This document shows positions 1-12,560 of a DNA stretch of 64,000 bases, in pieces. Each line of letters starts with the position of its first letter. The stretch's first letter is position 1. The notes under the pieces are model-generated. The model was not told the origin of the DNA. It searched no databases and worked only from the letters and a program-made list of their open reading frames with translations. Source of the stretch: Tragulus kanchil (lineage: Eukaryota > Chordata > Mammalia > Artiodactyla > Tragulidae); assembly GCA_022376925.1 (NCBI GenBank), contig JAIOJX010000002.1, positions 41,377,501 through 41,441,500 of the forward strand. Direction: 5' to 3'. The position numbers and the translations under genes are program-made.

Positions 1-1276
1 AGCTCCCCCATGGCCCCTGCTCAGCCTCCTCCAACCCACGCTTCCACTTGAGGGGAGCCACGCAGCTCCTACACCTGCCCTCTGTCCCCAGCACCCTCTG
101 TAAGAACCAACCCCTCCCTGTGCTGAGGGAGGACCTCACACCTGCGCCAGGTGCAGGACTCCCACTGAAGGCCTCCGCCACCTCTCGAGGGAGGACCCTT
201 CAAACACTGGACATCGGAGTCATCGCTTCACTCTGCTTCACGCCCTCCTCCTCCCACTTGGAGTCACCCTCGCAATTAGCAACACTCTGGGGAGAAGTTT
301 CAAACATAATTTTAGGGATTAACTCTGCTCTTATTCTAAACTCAAGTCTGCATCTATTTCAGGAAGTGCTCAGTGACTCTAAATTCAAAAGTTTCATGTA
401 CCTGGAAACGCCTTGAATGTGATCAAGTGTTGAATGTACTTAAGAAATGTTTGTTTAAAGATGGATGGGTGAATAAATGATTGGGTGGATGGTGGATGGA
501 TAGATGGATGGATGGATGGTGGATGATGGGTGCCCGAAAGGAGGGATGGATGGACCCAACACGGAGCACTGCTGGGAAGACCAGCATCTCCTCACTTTGG
601 GGTACAGTTCCAAGGAGGGAGGTAAGAGATGAGGGGTACGGGGCTGCTCCTGACCCAGGGGCGGGGCATGCTCTCCCTTGAGCTCTCTCGTCATTTCCAG
701 AGGGCCTGCATATAGAGAGCCGCAGGGGCTTGAGCTGACCGCAACTACATAGAGCAGTCATCCCCATAAATAATAGCACCGTGGTGCCCCAGCCACATGT
801 CCAGAGCTCGTGGCCGCCATACTGGCACATGTCATTTTCACATGAATCCTACTGGCCATTGTTGACACAAAAGTCACGGTCTGCAGGACCAGAAAAAGTG
901 AGGAGGCCACTGGCAGCCCCCAAGACCCCAGCCCTGAACAGGGGCTTACCCCCCAGGGCTCTGGCCTCGTTCCTTTTTCCAACATGAGCTGGGAAAGGGA
1001 AGTAGCCTTCATTTGCATGTGTAGTAGGAAACACACGTCTGGTTTCCTTCCAGACTCCCGGCACAGTGCTCCGAGCACGCTTGGAATTTCCTGAGTAATG
1101 CGGGTGTTTCTTCTGTTCACAACAGGGCCCTTCTGAGCAAACCCCAATTCATGTAAATCTGCGGACCCTTGTGGGGCCCTGAGCAGCTTGAGGCTGTGCC
1201 CAGCCAGAAAGATCACATTTGCAGTTGAACAGGCAGAAGTGAGGGGGCCTGGCACCTGAGGTAGGGGACTGGTGAC
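1..1276. other. GC-rich intergenic sequence, no gene recognised
   Basis: Apart from a short GGAT-type tandem repeat near 461-535, I see no recognisable exon, RNA gene or transposon here. Open frames of 60-165 codons occur on both strands and overlap one another. They have low-complexity, proline/serine-rich translations, as expected by chance in GC-rich DNA. Confidence 0.6.
461..535. repeat. (GGAT)n-like simple repeat
   Basis: Imperfect tandem array built on ggat/ggatggtggat units, with interspersed gaat and tgggt variants. It reads as an ordinary degenerate tetranucleotide microsatellite. Confidence 0.85.
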
Positions 1277-3470
1277 CTGAGCCCCTACCTGGGGGTTCTG
1301 CTCTCGCTCCAGGAGTCGAGGTCAGAACTGAATTGTTCACCCAGCCGGTGTTGGAGAATTGGAGAACTGACCACCACGAGGAAAAATCCTCTCCATTAGA
1401 AAAAGAAAATAATCTTCCATTTCTTCTCTGAATTGAGAGTTCTGGTCACCCAGTGCCTGTGAGGTGCTGCCCTTGGGGGCAAGGTGGGTCTCTGTGTGTG
1501 CACTGGCTGCAGGGAGCTTTGCTACCAGCTGCAAGGGAGGCTCTGTGCTCCTGCAGGGCCAGCGGCTGAAGGTGACCTTTCCTCCAGTCGTGTCCACCCT
1601 GATTAGCTGGGCTTAACTCAGTGGCTGGTGGACTGGGCAGACCAGCATGCTTTCACACAGAGGACTTGTGTTCTGACCTGAGAATTGTGAAAGCTATTTT
1701 CAGTTTGAGAGAGGAGGACATTTAAAATGCTTTTGCCAAAAACATGTAGGTTTATGCCCTCTTTTCTTTAAATACGGGTAGAATGAAATCCAGAAATAAA
1801 CATGGAAATAAAACTAAATGTTTTTCCAGAATCTTCCTTTCTGGATTTCCTCTCAAGGCTGAGCCTCCACTCAGATGAGCTGTGAACTGCTGCTTGAGAA
1901 AACTGGGGCTGCTGCCCACTCCACAGAGGGCCAGACCCACGCCATGGCTCAACCCGCCCGGACGTGCTCTCCTGAGACACACCAGGGTCAGCTCGCAGGA
2001 ATCCGCACCTGTCCCCGCCCCGGCTCATCCCCCCAAGAGAAGTGCCTGACCTTCCGTCCTGTGTCCACTCAGATGCCCGACGGGCTGGGCCTTGGGAGCA
2101 CAGGAGCACCGTCATGGAGGCCAGGGTGGGGGTGACGGTCAGCAGCCCAACCACGACCACCCAGAGATACAGGTCCAGCACCCCACCCTCCCCAAGTGTT
2201 GAGTGGAGGCTCCAGGTCCCTCCGTCCTGTTCCTCTCAGCAGGGCGGGCTGTCACCACGCCAGTGTACAAGCCCAAGTCAGTGAGCTCCAACAGGGTCTG
2301 GCTCCAGGCAAGAAAGAGGTGGGCCGCCTGCTGCCTACCAACCCTGGCATCAAGCGGGCACATCCTGAGGGCCCTACCTGGGGGTTCTGCTCTCGCTCCA
2401 GGAGTCGAGGTCAGAACTGAATTGTTCACCCAGCCGGTGTTGGAGAATTGGAGAACTGACCACCACGAGGAAAAATCCTCTCCATTAGAAAAAGAAAATA
2501 ATCTTCCATTTCTTCTCTGAATTGAGAGTTCTGGTCACCCAGTGCCTGTGAGGTGCTGCCCTTGGGGGCAAGGTGGGTCTCTGTGTGTGCACTGGCTGCA
2601 GGGAGCTTTGCTACCAGCTGCAAGGGAGGCTCTGTGCTCCTGCAGGGCCAGCGGCTGAAGGTGACCTTTCCTCCAGTCGTGTCCACCCTGATTAGCTGGG
2701 CTTAACTCAGTGGCTGGTGGACTGGGCAGACCAGCATGCTTTCACACAGAGGACTTGTGTTCTGACCTGAGAATTGTGAAAGCTATTTTCAGTTTGAGAG
2801 AGGAGGACATTTAAAATGCTTTTGCCAAAAACATGTAGGTTTATGCCCTCTTTTCTTTAAATACGGGTAGAATGAAATCCAGAAATAAACATGGAAATAA
2901 AACTAAATGTTTTTCCAGAATCTTCCTTTCTGGATTTCCTCTCAAGGCTGAGCCTCCACTCAGATGAGCTGTGAACTGCTGCTTGAGAAAACTGGGGCTG
3001 CTGCCCACTCCACAGAGGGCCAGACCCACGCCATGGCTCAACCCGCCCGGACGTGCTCTCCTGAGACACACCAGGGTCAGCTCGCAGGAATCCGCACCTG
3101 TCCCCGCCCCGGCTCATCCCCCCAAGAGAAGTGCCTGACCTTCCGTCCTGTGTCCACTCAGATGCCCGACGGGCTGGGCCTTGGGAGCACAGGAGCACCG
3201 TCATGGAGGCCAGGGTGGGGGTGACGGTCAGCAGCCCAACCACGACCACCCAGAGATACAGGTCCAGCACCCCACCCTCCCCAAGTGTTGAGTGGAGGCT
3301 CCAGGTCCCTCCGTCCTGTTCCTCTCAGCAGGGCGGGCTGTCACCACGCCAGTGTACAAGCCCAAGTCAGTGAGCTCCAACAGGGTCTGGCTCCCGCAGG
3401 GCAAGAAAGAGGTGGGCCGCCTGCTGCCCGAATTCCCACACCAGGTACCCTGGCATCAAGCGGGCACATC
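1277..3470. repeat. Tandem duplication 1, unit about 1.09 kb
   Basis: Copy 1 is about 1277-2364 and copy 2 about 2365-3470, in direct head-to-tail order with offset 1089. The copies look identical over most of their length. The right tail of copy 1 is compressed relative to copy 2: copy 2 has extra bases around 3394-3400 and about 3427-3450. The bases 'cctgag' occur before both copy starts, so the junction is ambiguous by a few bases. No gene is seen in the unit. It is probably an unmerged overlap of contig ends. Confidence 0.9.
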
Positions 3471-6400
3471 TCCCCGTCTCCCAGCCCACCCACCCTTTAA
3501 AGAAAGGAGCTCTTCCCCAGCGTCAAGAATATCGAGACCTTCCCAAAACGCTCCCCAAGGGGGACAAGCCCCAGCCCACAGTAGCCGATCCCCACAAAAT
3601 CCTCAGACGGCATTTCCTTCCAAGAGAGTGAGTCAAGACCAGACGGGTATGGCGCCTGGACTCCGGGCTCCTGGCCGGGCTGCCTCCCTGCAGATTTGCA
3701 CCTCTGCACTCCCGTGGGCTGGAACAGCGCCCCTCTTCTCCCCCGCTCCGGTGGCCAGGGCTGTCAGCGCCAGACTGCAGAGTAGGTGAAAGTCCTGGAC
3801 ACCTCACAAAAAATCAGTCCTTGTAAAACGTCCAAGGTGTTTTCGTTAGCCCCACAAGAGGGACCTCAGCTCTGCCCCTGCAAACAGGCAGCGGGACTTT
3901 CCTGATTCTAAAGCAAACTGCCCATGCAGCCTGAGGAGAGCTTAGCCTCAGGGTCCACAGAAACACAGACGGTGTGCTGACAAAACCAGATGCACCAGGA
4001 TCAAATCACAGACAGCGCGGAGTCGCCTCCACTGGGCTGCGTGGGGCCCTGGAGGGTGCTTTCCCAAACGCTGGGGAGCAGAGCAGTCCATCCGCTGGTG
4101 TCCTCAGCAGACGGAGTCGGATGGAGGGAGGGACAGGAGGCCACTAAGAATGTGCGGGGAGGTGCTGTCCGTGCAGGTGCCCTGTGGGACCACACCTGGC
4201 TCCACTGTAGGAAGAACTGTAGCCTGGCTCTCACGCCGGAAAGAGGGCACATGGGCCTGACCAGGGGTTGGATTTTATCCCGACATGAAAGGGATGAGAT
4301 CTCCCTGAATGGGAAGCGTGGTTATCCCATGAAGAATGACCTTCGTCAGCGAAGCCTCCCAACCTGCATGCTCCTCAGTCTCGCCCTGCCCGTGACTGCC
4401 GCTGTGCGGTCCTGGCTGGCCACCTTGCTTCACGCCTGGGCTGCTGCCACAGCCTCTCCGTCAGCCTCCACAGCTTCCTCATCAGCCTCCACCGTCTCGT
4501 CTCCTTGTCTGTTCTCGATTCGACTTTAACATTTTAAAGCCGGAGCAAGAGTCTCACGGCCTTTGGCTGAAGCCTGTCTCACCAGGGACGGTCACGGCCA
4601 GCGAGCCTGAGCCACAGGGAGCCCCTGGCCACGGAGGGAGCCTCCTCACCGCCTCCTGTGGTCTCCCAAGGACACCAGCATGCACCTGCCTCAGCGTCTG
4701 GCCACGTGGTCTCCATGACTGACTCCCTCGGGTCCGTGACCGCTGCGCCCGTGCTGCCCGCCTTCCCGCTTCATCGTCCCCGGCGATTCTCATCATCATC
4801 CCCCGCGCAGCCCCTGGGTCCCTTCCCACTGAAGCCACAGTCCACGGAGGCTCAGTGCTGGCTCTGCTTCAGGCACTGCAGTCTCAGGCACCATCCGGTA
4901 CGTGGACACCGCCCCACACCCACGGACCCTGAGCCCGCTCCCGCTGCTCCCCCGCATGGGGAGCTGCGCTGGCAGCCTTACCAGGGCCCTTTCCTCTGGG
5001 GCACCTTCTGCCCTGGCCGCTGAGACCATCGTAGCCACAGCCCAGACACCGACCGCCCTGTCATGGGACTGACTCCCTCAAGCAGGAAAGGAAAATAAGG
5101 CATCTACCCACATGTGCCCTTGGGAGAAAGAACCCTGGGGAGCCCAGGGGCCAGCTGCTCCCAGCTGGACAGGCAGGAGAAAAGGGTGACCTTCCTTCTA
5201 GCAAAGGCATAGTCACCAGGGAGAGAGTTACGCCCAGTCCCACCAGCCACATTGTGCTGACAGGCTTCTTGCCACCCTCGGGTCCTGAACACTCACCGTT
5301 GGTGGTGAGTGCGTGCAGAGGTGCTGGTTTAATGTCACCGTCCCCTCTGCCCTGCCCCTCGGATCTCCTGAGCCTTCCAACAGGGCTAGACAGAAGTGGA
5401 TGTCTTCTTTCCAACATCCTCCTGCTTCCAGTAGGAACTGCAGCTGTTTGTGTGGACCCAATAGGAACAAATATTCAAACTGCCCTCCTCTACACAGAAA
5501 CATGTAACACTTAGGAAATGCTTTTTAATTATCAGAAAAATTAACTACAGCCCTGGCCCATGCCACTGCCATTACCAGCCTGGGAAACCACAGTCTTTCC
5601 TGGAGGTGTCACCTCTGTCCCAAAGGAACGCATTTCCAAAAGACTGCTCCTTCCGCCTGGCGTCAGGCGTGTCCTGCAGATGCGACGTCGGCTGTGACTT
5701 CTCAGCCTCTCCCCTTCACTGCACCGACCCCCGGACATGCTCACGACCTAAGCGCAGCACCGAGCATGTGGTCCACTGGCTCCAGAGGAAGAACCAGCCC
5801 CATCCTTTCGCTGACTTTGTTCCTGCGTTTTTCCCCCATGTTTCCTTCCGGAAAAGTGGAAGCTGCCGATGGGACTCGAATGCGCAGGTGTGGCCTCTGG
5901 CAGATGTAAGGCGGGGCGCGGGGCAGGTGCGGGGAGATGCGCAGGCAGGGGTGTGGCGAGACGTAGGCAGGTGCATTGTGCAGGGCAGGTGCGCCCCTGA
6001 CGCTCAGTCCACGCGCATCCAGCCGCGAAGCCCGCATGGGAAGCGCTCCAGCCCCGCCCCGCTCGCTTCTCGCCAGCCCTCGGCCGCGCAGCCACTGGAG
6101 GCAGTGACATCTGGTGGCCCCGGGCGGTACCCACCCTGACAAACACGTTTTCTGTAGGAGGCAGCGCGGGGGGAAAAATGTCGGAAACGCTGGCATACAG
6201 GCTGGGCAACCCCCAGCACTTGAAAAGGGGCTGCTGGCGGGCGGTGCTTTGAGTCCCGAGCTGCTGGGCGGGTTTGGCTTTTCCTCCAGATCCTCTGCAG
6301 AAAACTTCACGGCAGGCAGTGAGCCCCAGCTGCAGGCAGGTAAGCAGGAGAGGCGGACCGGCTCCAGCAGAAAGGGTCTGCCCCACAGTCCCACAGCCCA

Positions 6401-7144
6401 GCGCTGCCTCCTCCCCTCAGAGGAGCACCCCTCCCAACAGGGCCCACCATCACCACAACAGCCAGGAATGCCGCAAGATTGAGTAAAGATGAGGAAGTAA
6501 AATCCGAGCCTAGGACACACTCCATGCAGTTTAAATTCGCAAATTGATTTATTACTTGGCATGCTGGGTAGTTTACTTGACTATGCCCAGCTACTCCAGG
6601 GGAATTCTTGATGTGCATACTTCTCCGTGTGAATAAGAATGCTCATCACAAAGTCACAGTTCAAACACACAAAAGTCAAGAAATGTAGAACACTCATTTT
6701 TTAGAACTAATGTTTTAGAAAACTCACTGATGCAACTCATGGACACTCCATGTACAAAAGCCACCGTGAAAACCCTGCAGTGAACTGTCAAGTCCTTGTG
6801 TCCACATACAGCTGGGGATGTCCCAGGAAAGTGGCCATCTGCAGCTGTGAACTGACCTACTTGTGCTTGGATCTGAATGCTGTCCTGGAGTCTTGAGTGT
6901 CCCTGGTCTTAAGGGCTGCTGGTCCATAGGAGAGTCCCTGGGAAGTGTACCCACGGTCCCACATGCACCTGTCATCTGCGGCATCCAGCGTCCAGAGTCC
7001 CCATATTATTTTTCAAGTCACTCAGAGAACTGCTACTGCTGTGTGTCCTAGATACATGCCTAAGAGTAAAGAGCACATCACACTATTACATAATGAGATA
7101 CGAAGAGTATGTCCTTATTTCAGGGAAAGAAAAACACAAGAATA
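3471..7144. other. GC-rich intergenic sequence, no gene recognised
   Basis: No exon with convincing coding character or known protein similarity is seen. The longest open frame in the window (minus strand, 5741-6562, 273 codons) lies here, but its translation is low-complexity and overlaps open frames in other phases. The interval around 5900-6120 is moderately CpG-rich ('ggcggggcgcggggcagg'), not enough to call a promoter. 6480-7140 is AT-richer unique sequence. Confidence 0.55.
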
Positions 7145-7395
7145 GGACTTCCCTGGTGGTCCAGTGGATACGAATCCCCCTGCCAATGCAGGGGACGTGG
7201 GTTCGACCCCTGGTCCAGGAAGATCCCACATGCCATGGGACAACTAAGCCTGTGTGCCACAACTACTGAGCTCACAGATCCTGGAGCCGGTGCTCCACAA
7301 CAAGAGAAGCCACTGCAACAAGAAGCCCATGCATCACAACTAGAGACTAGCCTGCATAGCAACTAAGACCCAGTGCAATCAAAAATAAAATAAAA
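7145..7395 (+). mobile_element. CHR-1-type tRNA-derived SINE
   Basis: Starts 'ggacttccctggtggtccag' with a tRNA-like head. The B-box-like 'gggttcgacccctggtc' is near 7199-7216. It continues through repeated 'cacaact..' and 'gaagccc' motifs typical of the longer CHR elements, to an 'aaaataaaataaaa' tail. 'aaaaacaca' occurs near both ends and is a possible target-site duplication. The length (about 250 bp) and order fit a CHR-1/CHRL SINE of cetartiodactyls. The subfamily is my inference. Confidence 0.85.
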
Positions 7396-7414
7396 ACACA
7401 CAGAGAACATCGAT

Positions 7415-7672
7415 GGAAAAACAGTCATAGAGAACAGACTTAAGGACATTGGGGAGAAGAAAGAGTAGGTGAGAAATATGGAAAAAGTAGCATGGAGCCC
7501 TATACTATCAGATATAAAAGAGATAACTATTGTCAATGCACTGTAGGTCAAGGGATCTTACACGGGGGCTATGCGATGGCCTGGAGGGATGGGATGGGGG
7601 AGCAATGATTTGAAAAAGTAAATAAATAAAATAAAAACAAATAAATACTTTTAAAAAGAAAAAGAAAATGTA
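7415..7672 (+). mobile_element. L1 3'-end fragment with A-rich tail
   Basis: Motifs such as 'catagagaacagactt', 'atactatcagatataaaa' and 'ggcctggagggatgggatgg' resemble the 3' UTR of artiodactyl L1 elements. The block ends in an 'aaataaataaaataaaaac' tail. It is truncated and non-coding. Confidence 0.65.
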
Positions 7673-9898
7673 AAGACATAACTAAGGAAAGCCTAGCTCT
7701 GAAGACAGAACCAATAAGAAGCTTCCTCCCCAGGCCCTCCCCTGAGACAACCAGTGAGTCAAGGAGACAAGTCACCCGTCACCAGCATCTTCGAGAAGGA
7801 GACAGGCTGTGCCCACTCCCCTGTCACCCTGGTGCTGAGCACACCAGAAGCAGGCTGGCCGCACAGAGAGGACCGAACGTCTGGGCAGGGCCACATGGCC
7901 AGCAGACTAGGATGTGTACCAGGTGTGCCTGCTGGCCGGGGGCTGCTTGTCCAGAGCGCAGCCAGGGGCCGCCAAGCCGAGAGGGCGCTCCTGATCAGCT
8001 AGGGTCACTGCCACCCAAGGAATTAGGAAGCACCTTCATCTGAGAGGCGGTGCTTCAGCGAGACACGGAGTTCACAGAGGCAGAAGCAGAACAGGAGAGG
8101 AGCAAGTCACCCACACTGTGAGCAGTAGCCAGGCCCGTCCCCCTCTCCGCCAGGCCGTCCCCCTTCCTGGGGAGCCTGGACCCTTGGCCCAGCACACCCT
8201 CCTGTGGACAGCTGGACACCCTCACTGTGCTCAAGAGAGCTCTGTTTGTCCATCAGCATGGCTGCGCATGACCTTGGCCCCCGAGAGGTATCCGGGGCGG
8301 AGAAGCAGCTGGGTGTGTGTCTCCCCATAGGGTAAAGTCGACCAGCATCACCTCAGGCCATAGGGTCCAGGGAAGCAGGCGACTTCTCCAGAGGGAAACA
8401 GACAGGCAGAGGGAAGCCCTGCGGCCCAGCTCACACCGGAGCATCGTCCACCAGGCCCCTGAGGACGAGAGGGACCCATCCCCTTCTTCTCCCATCCTGC
8501 CTCACAGCCCCATATTGTGTCCTGGAATACTGACTCAGGAATGACTCAGAAAATTTCCCGCTGACTGAATCAGCAGCCTCGGGCCCTGTGTGCGCATCCT
8601 GGGTGCTCCTGGGAGGTCTTCCTTAAATTCCTGGCCAGGCCTGGTCCTGTTTCACTCATGAGATCACAGCCCAGGTCATGGGTCTCTCTCCCCACCTATT
8701 CCTCTATGGAGACCCAGACCCTGCTCGCTGCAGGTCCACAGAGGTGCGGGGGGTGGGCCCCGGTCTCCTCCTGCTGAGCTGGCAGCCGGGAGCTCCCCTC
8801 CTTCTCCCTCCAGTGACCAGGACCCTGCTCCAGGACCCTCCTGCACTGGCACGGCCTGAGTGCTTCCACTGCCATCTGCTTGTCCTCCCCACGGTCCGAG
8901 GGTCTGGGGTTCTCAGAGGCAAGCTGGACACTGGGCCATGTGCCTCTGACTCCAACGCGGGAATGGTTTCCAACAGAGCGGACTGTGGAACTAGCCACCC
9001 AGCCAGTCCTTGCTCCCTTTCCTCCGGAAGAAAAAGGTCAGAGAGGCTGTTTCATTCCCCGTCCCATCACACCACCCTGCCCAGCAAACACCAGGGCCCT
9101 CCTGACGGGAAGGGAACAGGAAGGAAAGCTTCACTCTCTCGAGGCTGCACAACACACCCTCAGTAAATCGAGACAAAGTCGATTTCCTTCAACAACAGGT
9201 TCCTGGACCAGGGTGCGAGCGGCCACACGCAGACTCCATCAACACGTCCCTCCAGCATTGGCGACGCACCCCACTTACACTGCCCCATAATGACGGTCCT
9301 GGGTTGAGGCCAGGCTGCCTCTCGTTGAGCTGCAGCCTCTCTTGCACAAGTCAACAGCCGCCAGCGCTGAATTGCCCCCCACCCATGGGCCTGCAGGTGC
9401 CTGCAAAGGCTCTTTGGCTTCTGAACCAACAGGAGGTGTAAGTATTCCTTCAAGTTTTAGGCATAAGCCATCTTCTAGGGAAATCATCCTTTACTCAAAA
9501 TCATGTCTGTGTGGGAACATCCGGTCTGGTGACATCACGTCCTCTGACACGTCTTCCAAGAAGAGAAGAGTTGCCTCGGAGACCAGTGGTGCTGGCCTCG
9601 GGACCGTCCAAGTCCTGTGGGGGTTTCCAGGCAGGACGGCGGTACCAAACAGTAAGGGGGAGGGCTGGGGATTAAAGCAGGGATGAAATGAAAAGGCACA
9701 CTGACAGAGACCCCTGTGTTACACACGGCTGCTTCAGCACAGAAGCCAGCCAGACGGGGAGGCTGAGTGACCTCTCTCCACAATCTACACAACCCTCAGG
9801 CTTCAGAAGACACACCAAGTGACGAGAGAGGCTGTTGAAATGGTGTCACCATCACCGTCCTTATCCTCAATAATGTCCCACTCGGGTTCCCTCCATAT
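7673..9898. other. GC-rich intergenic sequence, no gene recognised
   Basis: Unique sequence with several chance open frames on both strands (for example 8678-9166 on plus). I recognise no protein family, splice structure or RNA gene. Confidence 0.55.
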
Positions 9899-10137
9899 GG
9901 CAGTATTTTATAAGTTGTATTGGAATACAGCTGCTGTACAAGGTTGTGTTGGTTTCTACCGTACAACACCACGAATCAGCCATATGTATCCATATATCCC
10001 CTCCCTTGAACCTCCCCTCCTCCCCCTCCCGCCCCTCTAGGTCATCACAGAGCACCGAGCTGAGCTCCCTGCGTGAGCAGCTTCCCACCAGCTGTCTATG
10101 TTAATCATGGTCGTGTATCTGTCACAGGGGCACAATT
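9899..10137 (-). mobile_element. L1 3'-UTR fragment, antisense
   Basis: The plus strand reads as the reverse complement of an artiodactyl L1 3' UTR: 'tgtattggaatacagctgct', 'ttgtgttggtttctaccgta', a pyrimidine-rich run near 10000-10040, then 'aggtcatcacagagcaccga'. It is truncated and carries no coding potential. Confidence 0.7.
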
Positions 10138-10260
10138 GAGAAAGTGGCATACGGCAATTTTGAACTACAATTTTTCTGTATTTCAAAGAACATATTTCTT
10201 CTGTGCTTCCACCCAGAGAAGCTTTGTTATGTAAGCAAACAGAGGGTCTTGAGATTGTCG

Positions 10261-12560
10261 CAGACTGATGCCGAGGCTGGTTCCTGGGAAACTGGCCTGG
10301 CCTCAGGTGGACGGTCAGCTCTGGACACTCTGGTCCCCTGAAGAGCCAACGAGTGATGGCACAGACATGGAGCCGTCAGAGCAACGGCACGGGCCCGCCT
10401 GGGCATCCCCTCTGAAGTGTGTTGGCACAGCACACGTCAGATGGTTCCCAGGTTAGGACCTCACTTCTTCACAGCATGCAGGGCGTCACAGGAGAGAAAG
10501 CTCCAGCCTTCCAAAGACAGACATGCTACTGCATTCAGGTCCTCTCCTTCCATGAATCGGGTGCTATCAACTTCAGAATAACCTTTCCTGGACACAACGC
10601 CGTTCTCAGTGGCTCCTGGTTTGTCATGCACACTCCCCGGCTCCCCCTTCCTGGGAGGTAGGTCCCCTTGGAAAATGCGATCTTCTTACCCTGATGCCTT
10701 GAAGCCCGTCCATGAGGCCAGTGTTCAGGCTCAGGCTCACTTAATGGATAACTACGTGAGGTGTGAGGTGCAGCAGGCCTCGCTTGGGAATGCTCGTCCA
10801 TCATGGGGCTCCCTCTGCTGGTGACCAAAACCAGGAGCCCACAGATGCCGACGTAGCTTCTCATGGAAATCAACCACACCACATCTCCGAGAAACTGTCA
10901 AGACTTGAGGAGTTGGGGACCTGCTCTCTCCTCTCTGGAGGTCCCCCTCACACAAATGCTGAGAAGACCTGCGTTCCAGAGCCAGAGATGCTGGCTCTAA
11001 CCCCCGGTGGAGAGCCAGCAGCCCAGCAGCGGCCTCAAGCCCACAGGGCCTCAGCGGGGAGTGGAATGAAGGATGCCCACACACCGCGGGCTGTGTGGTG
11101 GCTGAGAGCCCTGAGCGTGGGGCCCGCCTGCTGCAGCCCCTCTCTGTCCTGAGGAAGGCCCTGCCCCATCACTGGGGTTACTCTCACCGATCCCGCACAG
11201 AGAAGTGGTCCGACCAGAGCCTGGTCCCTGGTGTCCCAGCCAGACCTGCACAAGCATCAAACCCCCGGAGAGCTGTCTCCCCAGCACAGACGGGTCGTGA
11301 CCCTCACTGATAAAGTCCCAGTCTCACCAAAGTCACTGCAGAATTTCCTCTTGTGTTTTGCAGGTGCTTTCTTTTCCAAACACTCTACTCCACTCTTTGT
11401 TAAAACTTTTCAGACTGATGCCGAGGCTGGTTCCTGGGAAACTGGCCTGGCCTCAGGTGGACGGTCAGCTCTGGACACTCTGGTCCCCTGAAGAGCCAAC
11501 GAGTGATGGCACAGACATGGAGCCGTCAGAGCAACGGCACGGGCCCGCCTGGGCATCCCCTCTGAAGTGTGTTGGCACAGCACACGTCAGATGGTTCCCA
11601 GGTTAGGACCTCACTTCTTCACAGCATGCAGGGCGTCACAGGAGAGAAAGCTCCAGCCTTCCAAAGACAGACATGCTACTGCATTCAGGTCCTCTCCTTC
11701 CATGAATCGGGTGCTATCAACTTCAGAATAACCTTTCCTGGACACAACGCCGTTCTCAGTGGCTCCTGGTTTGTCATGCACACTCCCCGGCTCCCCCTTC
11801 CTGGGAGGTAGGTCCCCTTGGAAAATGCGATCTTCTTACCCTGATGCCTTGAAGCCCGTCCATGAGGCCAGTGTTCAGGCTCAGGCTCACTTAATGGATA
11901 ACTACGTGAGGTGTGAGGTGCAGCAGGCCTCGCTTGGGAATGCTCGTCCATCATGGGGCTCCCTCTGCTGGTGACCAAAACCAGGAGCCCACAGATGCCG
12001 ACGTAGCTTCTCATGGAAATCAACCACACCACATCTCCGAGAAACTGTCAAGACTTGAGGAGTTGGGGACCTGCTCTCTCCTCTCTGGAGGTCCCCCTCA
12101 CACAAATGCTGAGAAGACCTGCGTTCCAGAGCCAGAGATGCTGGCTCTAACCCCCGGTGGAGAGCCAGCAGCCCAGCAGCGGCCTCAAGCCCACAGGGCC
12201 TCAGCGGGGAGTGGAATGAAGGATGCCCACACACCGCGGGCTGTGTGGTGGCTGAGAGCCCTGAGCGTGGGGCCCGCCTGCTGCAGCCCCTCTCTGTCCT
12301 GAGGAAGGCCCTGCCCCATCACTGGGGTTACTCTCACCGATCCCGCACAGAGAAGTGGTCCGACCAGAGCCTGGTCCCTGGTGTCCCAGCCAGACCTGCA
12401 CAAGCATCAAACCCCCGGAGAGCTGTCTCCCCAGCACAGACGGGTCGTGACCCTCACTGATAAAGTCCCAGTCTCACCAAAGTCACTGCAGAATTTCCTC
12501 TTGTGTTTTGCAGGTGCTTTCTTTTCCAAACACTCTACTCCACTCTTTGTTAAAACTTTT
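10261..12560. repeat. Tandem duplication 2, unit 1150 bp
   Basis: Copy 1 is 10261-11410 and copy 2 is 11411-12560. The offset is exactly 1150 throughout and I found no difference between the copies. Both start 'cagactgatgccgaggctgg' and end 'cactctttgttaaaactttt'. The left flank ('gagattgtcg') and right flank ('tctttaaaac') share no obvious homology with the junction. No gene is seen within it. Identity over 1150 bp suggests either an artefact or a very recent event. Confidence 0.95.

Noticed and set aside
461..535. Telomere-like or CRISPR-like array
   Set aside because: It is a degenerate GGAT microsatellite with no regular spacers, in a mammalian genome.
4440..4510. Short minisatellite based on 'cagcctccac'-like units
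   Set aside because: Only two to three imperfect units, too weak to call a repeat array.
5741..6562. Longest open frame in the window (273 codons, minus strand) as a gene
   Set aside because: GC-rich DNA gives long chance frames. Overlapping frames of 177-212 codons run on both strands here, the translation is low-complexity, and no family or splice structure is recognisable.
7145..7395. tRNA gene suggested by B-box-like motifs in the CHR SINEs
   Set aside because: The A- and B-box-like motifs belong to tRNA-derived SINE heads. No cloverleaf with intact acceptor stem and anticodon arm can be drawn with confidence.
10261..12560. Open frames conserved between tandem copies as evidence of coding selection
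   Set aside because: The copies are identical at DNA level, so frame conservation carries no information about selection. The same applies to all fifteen duplications.
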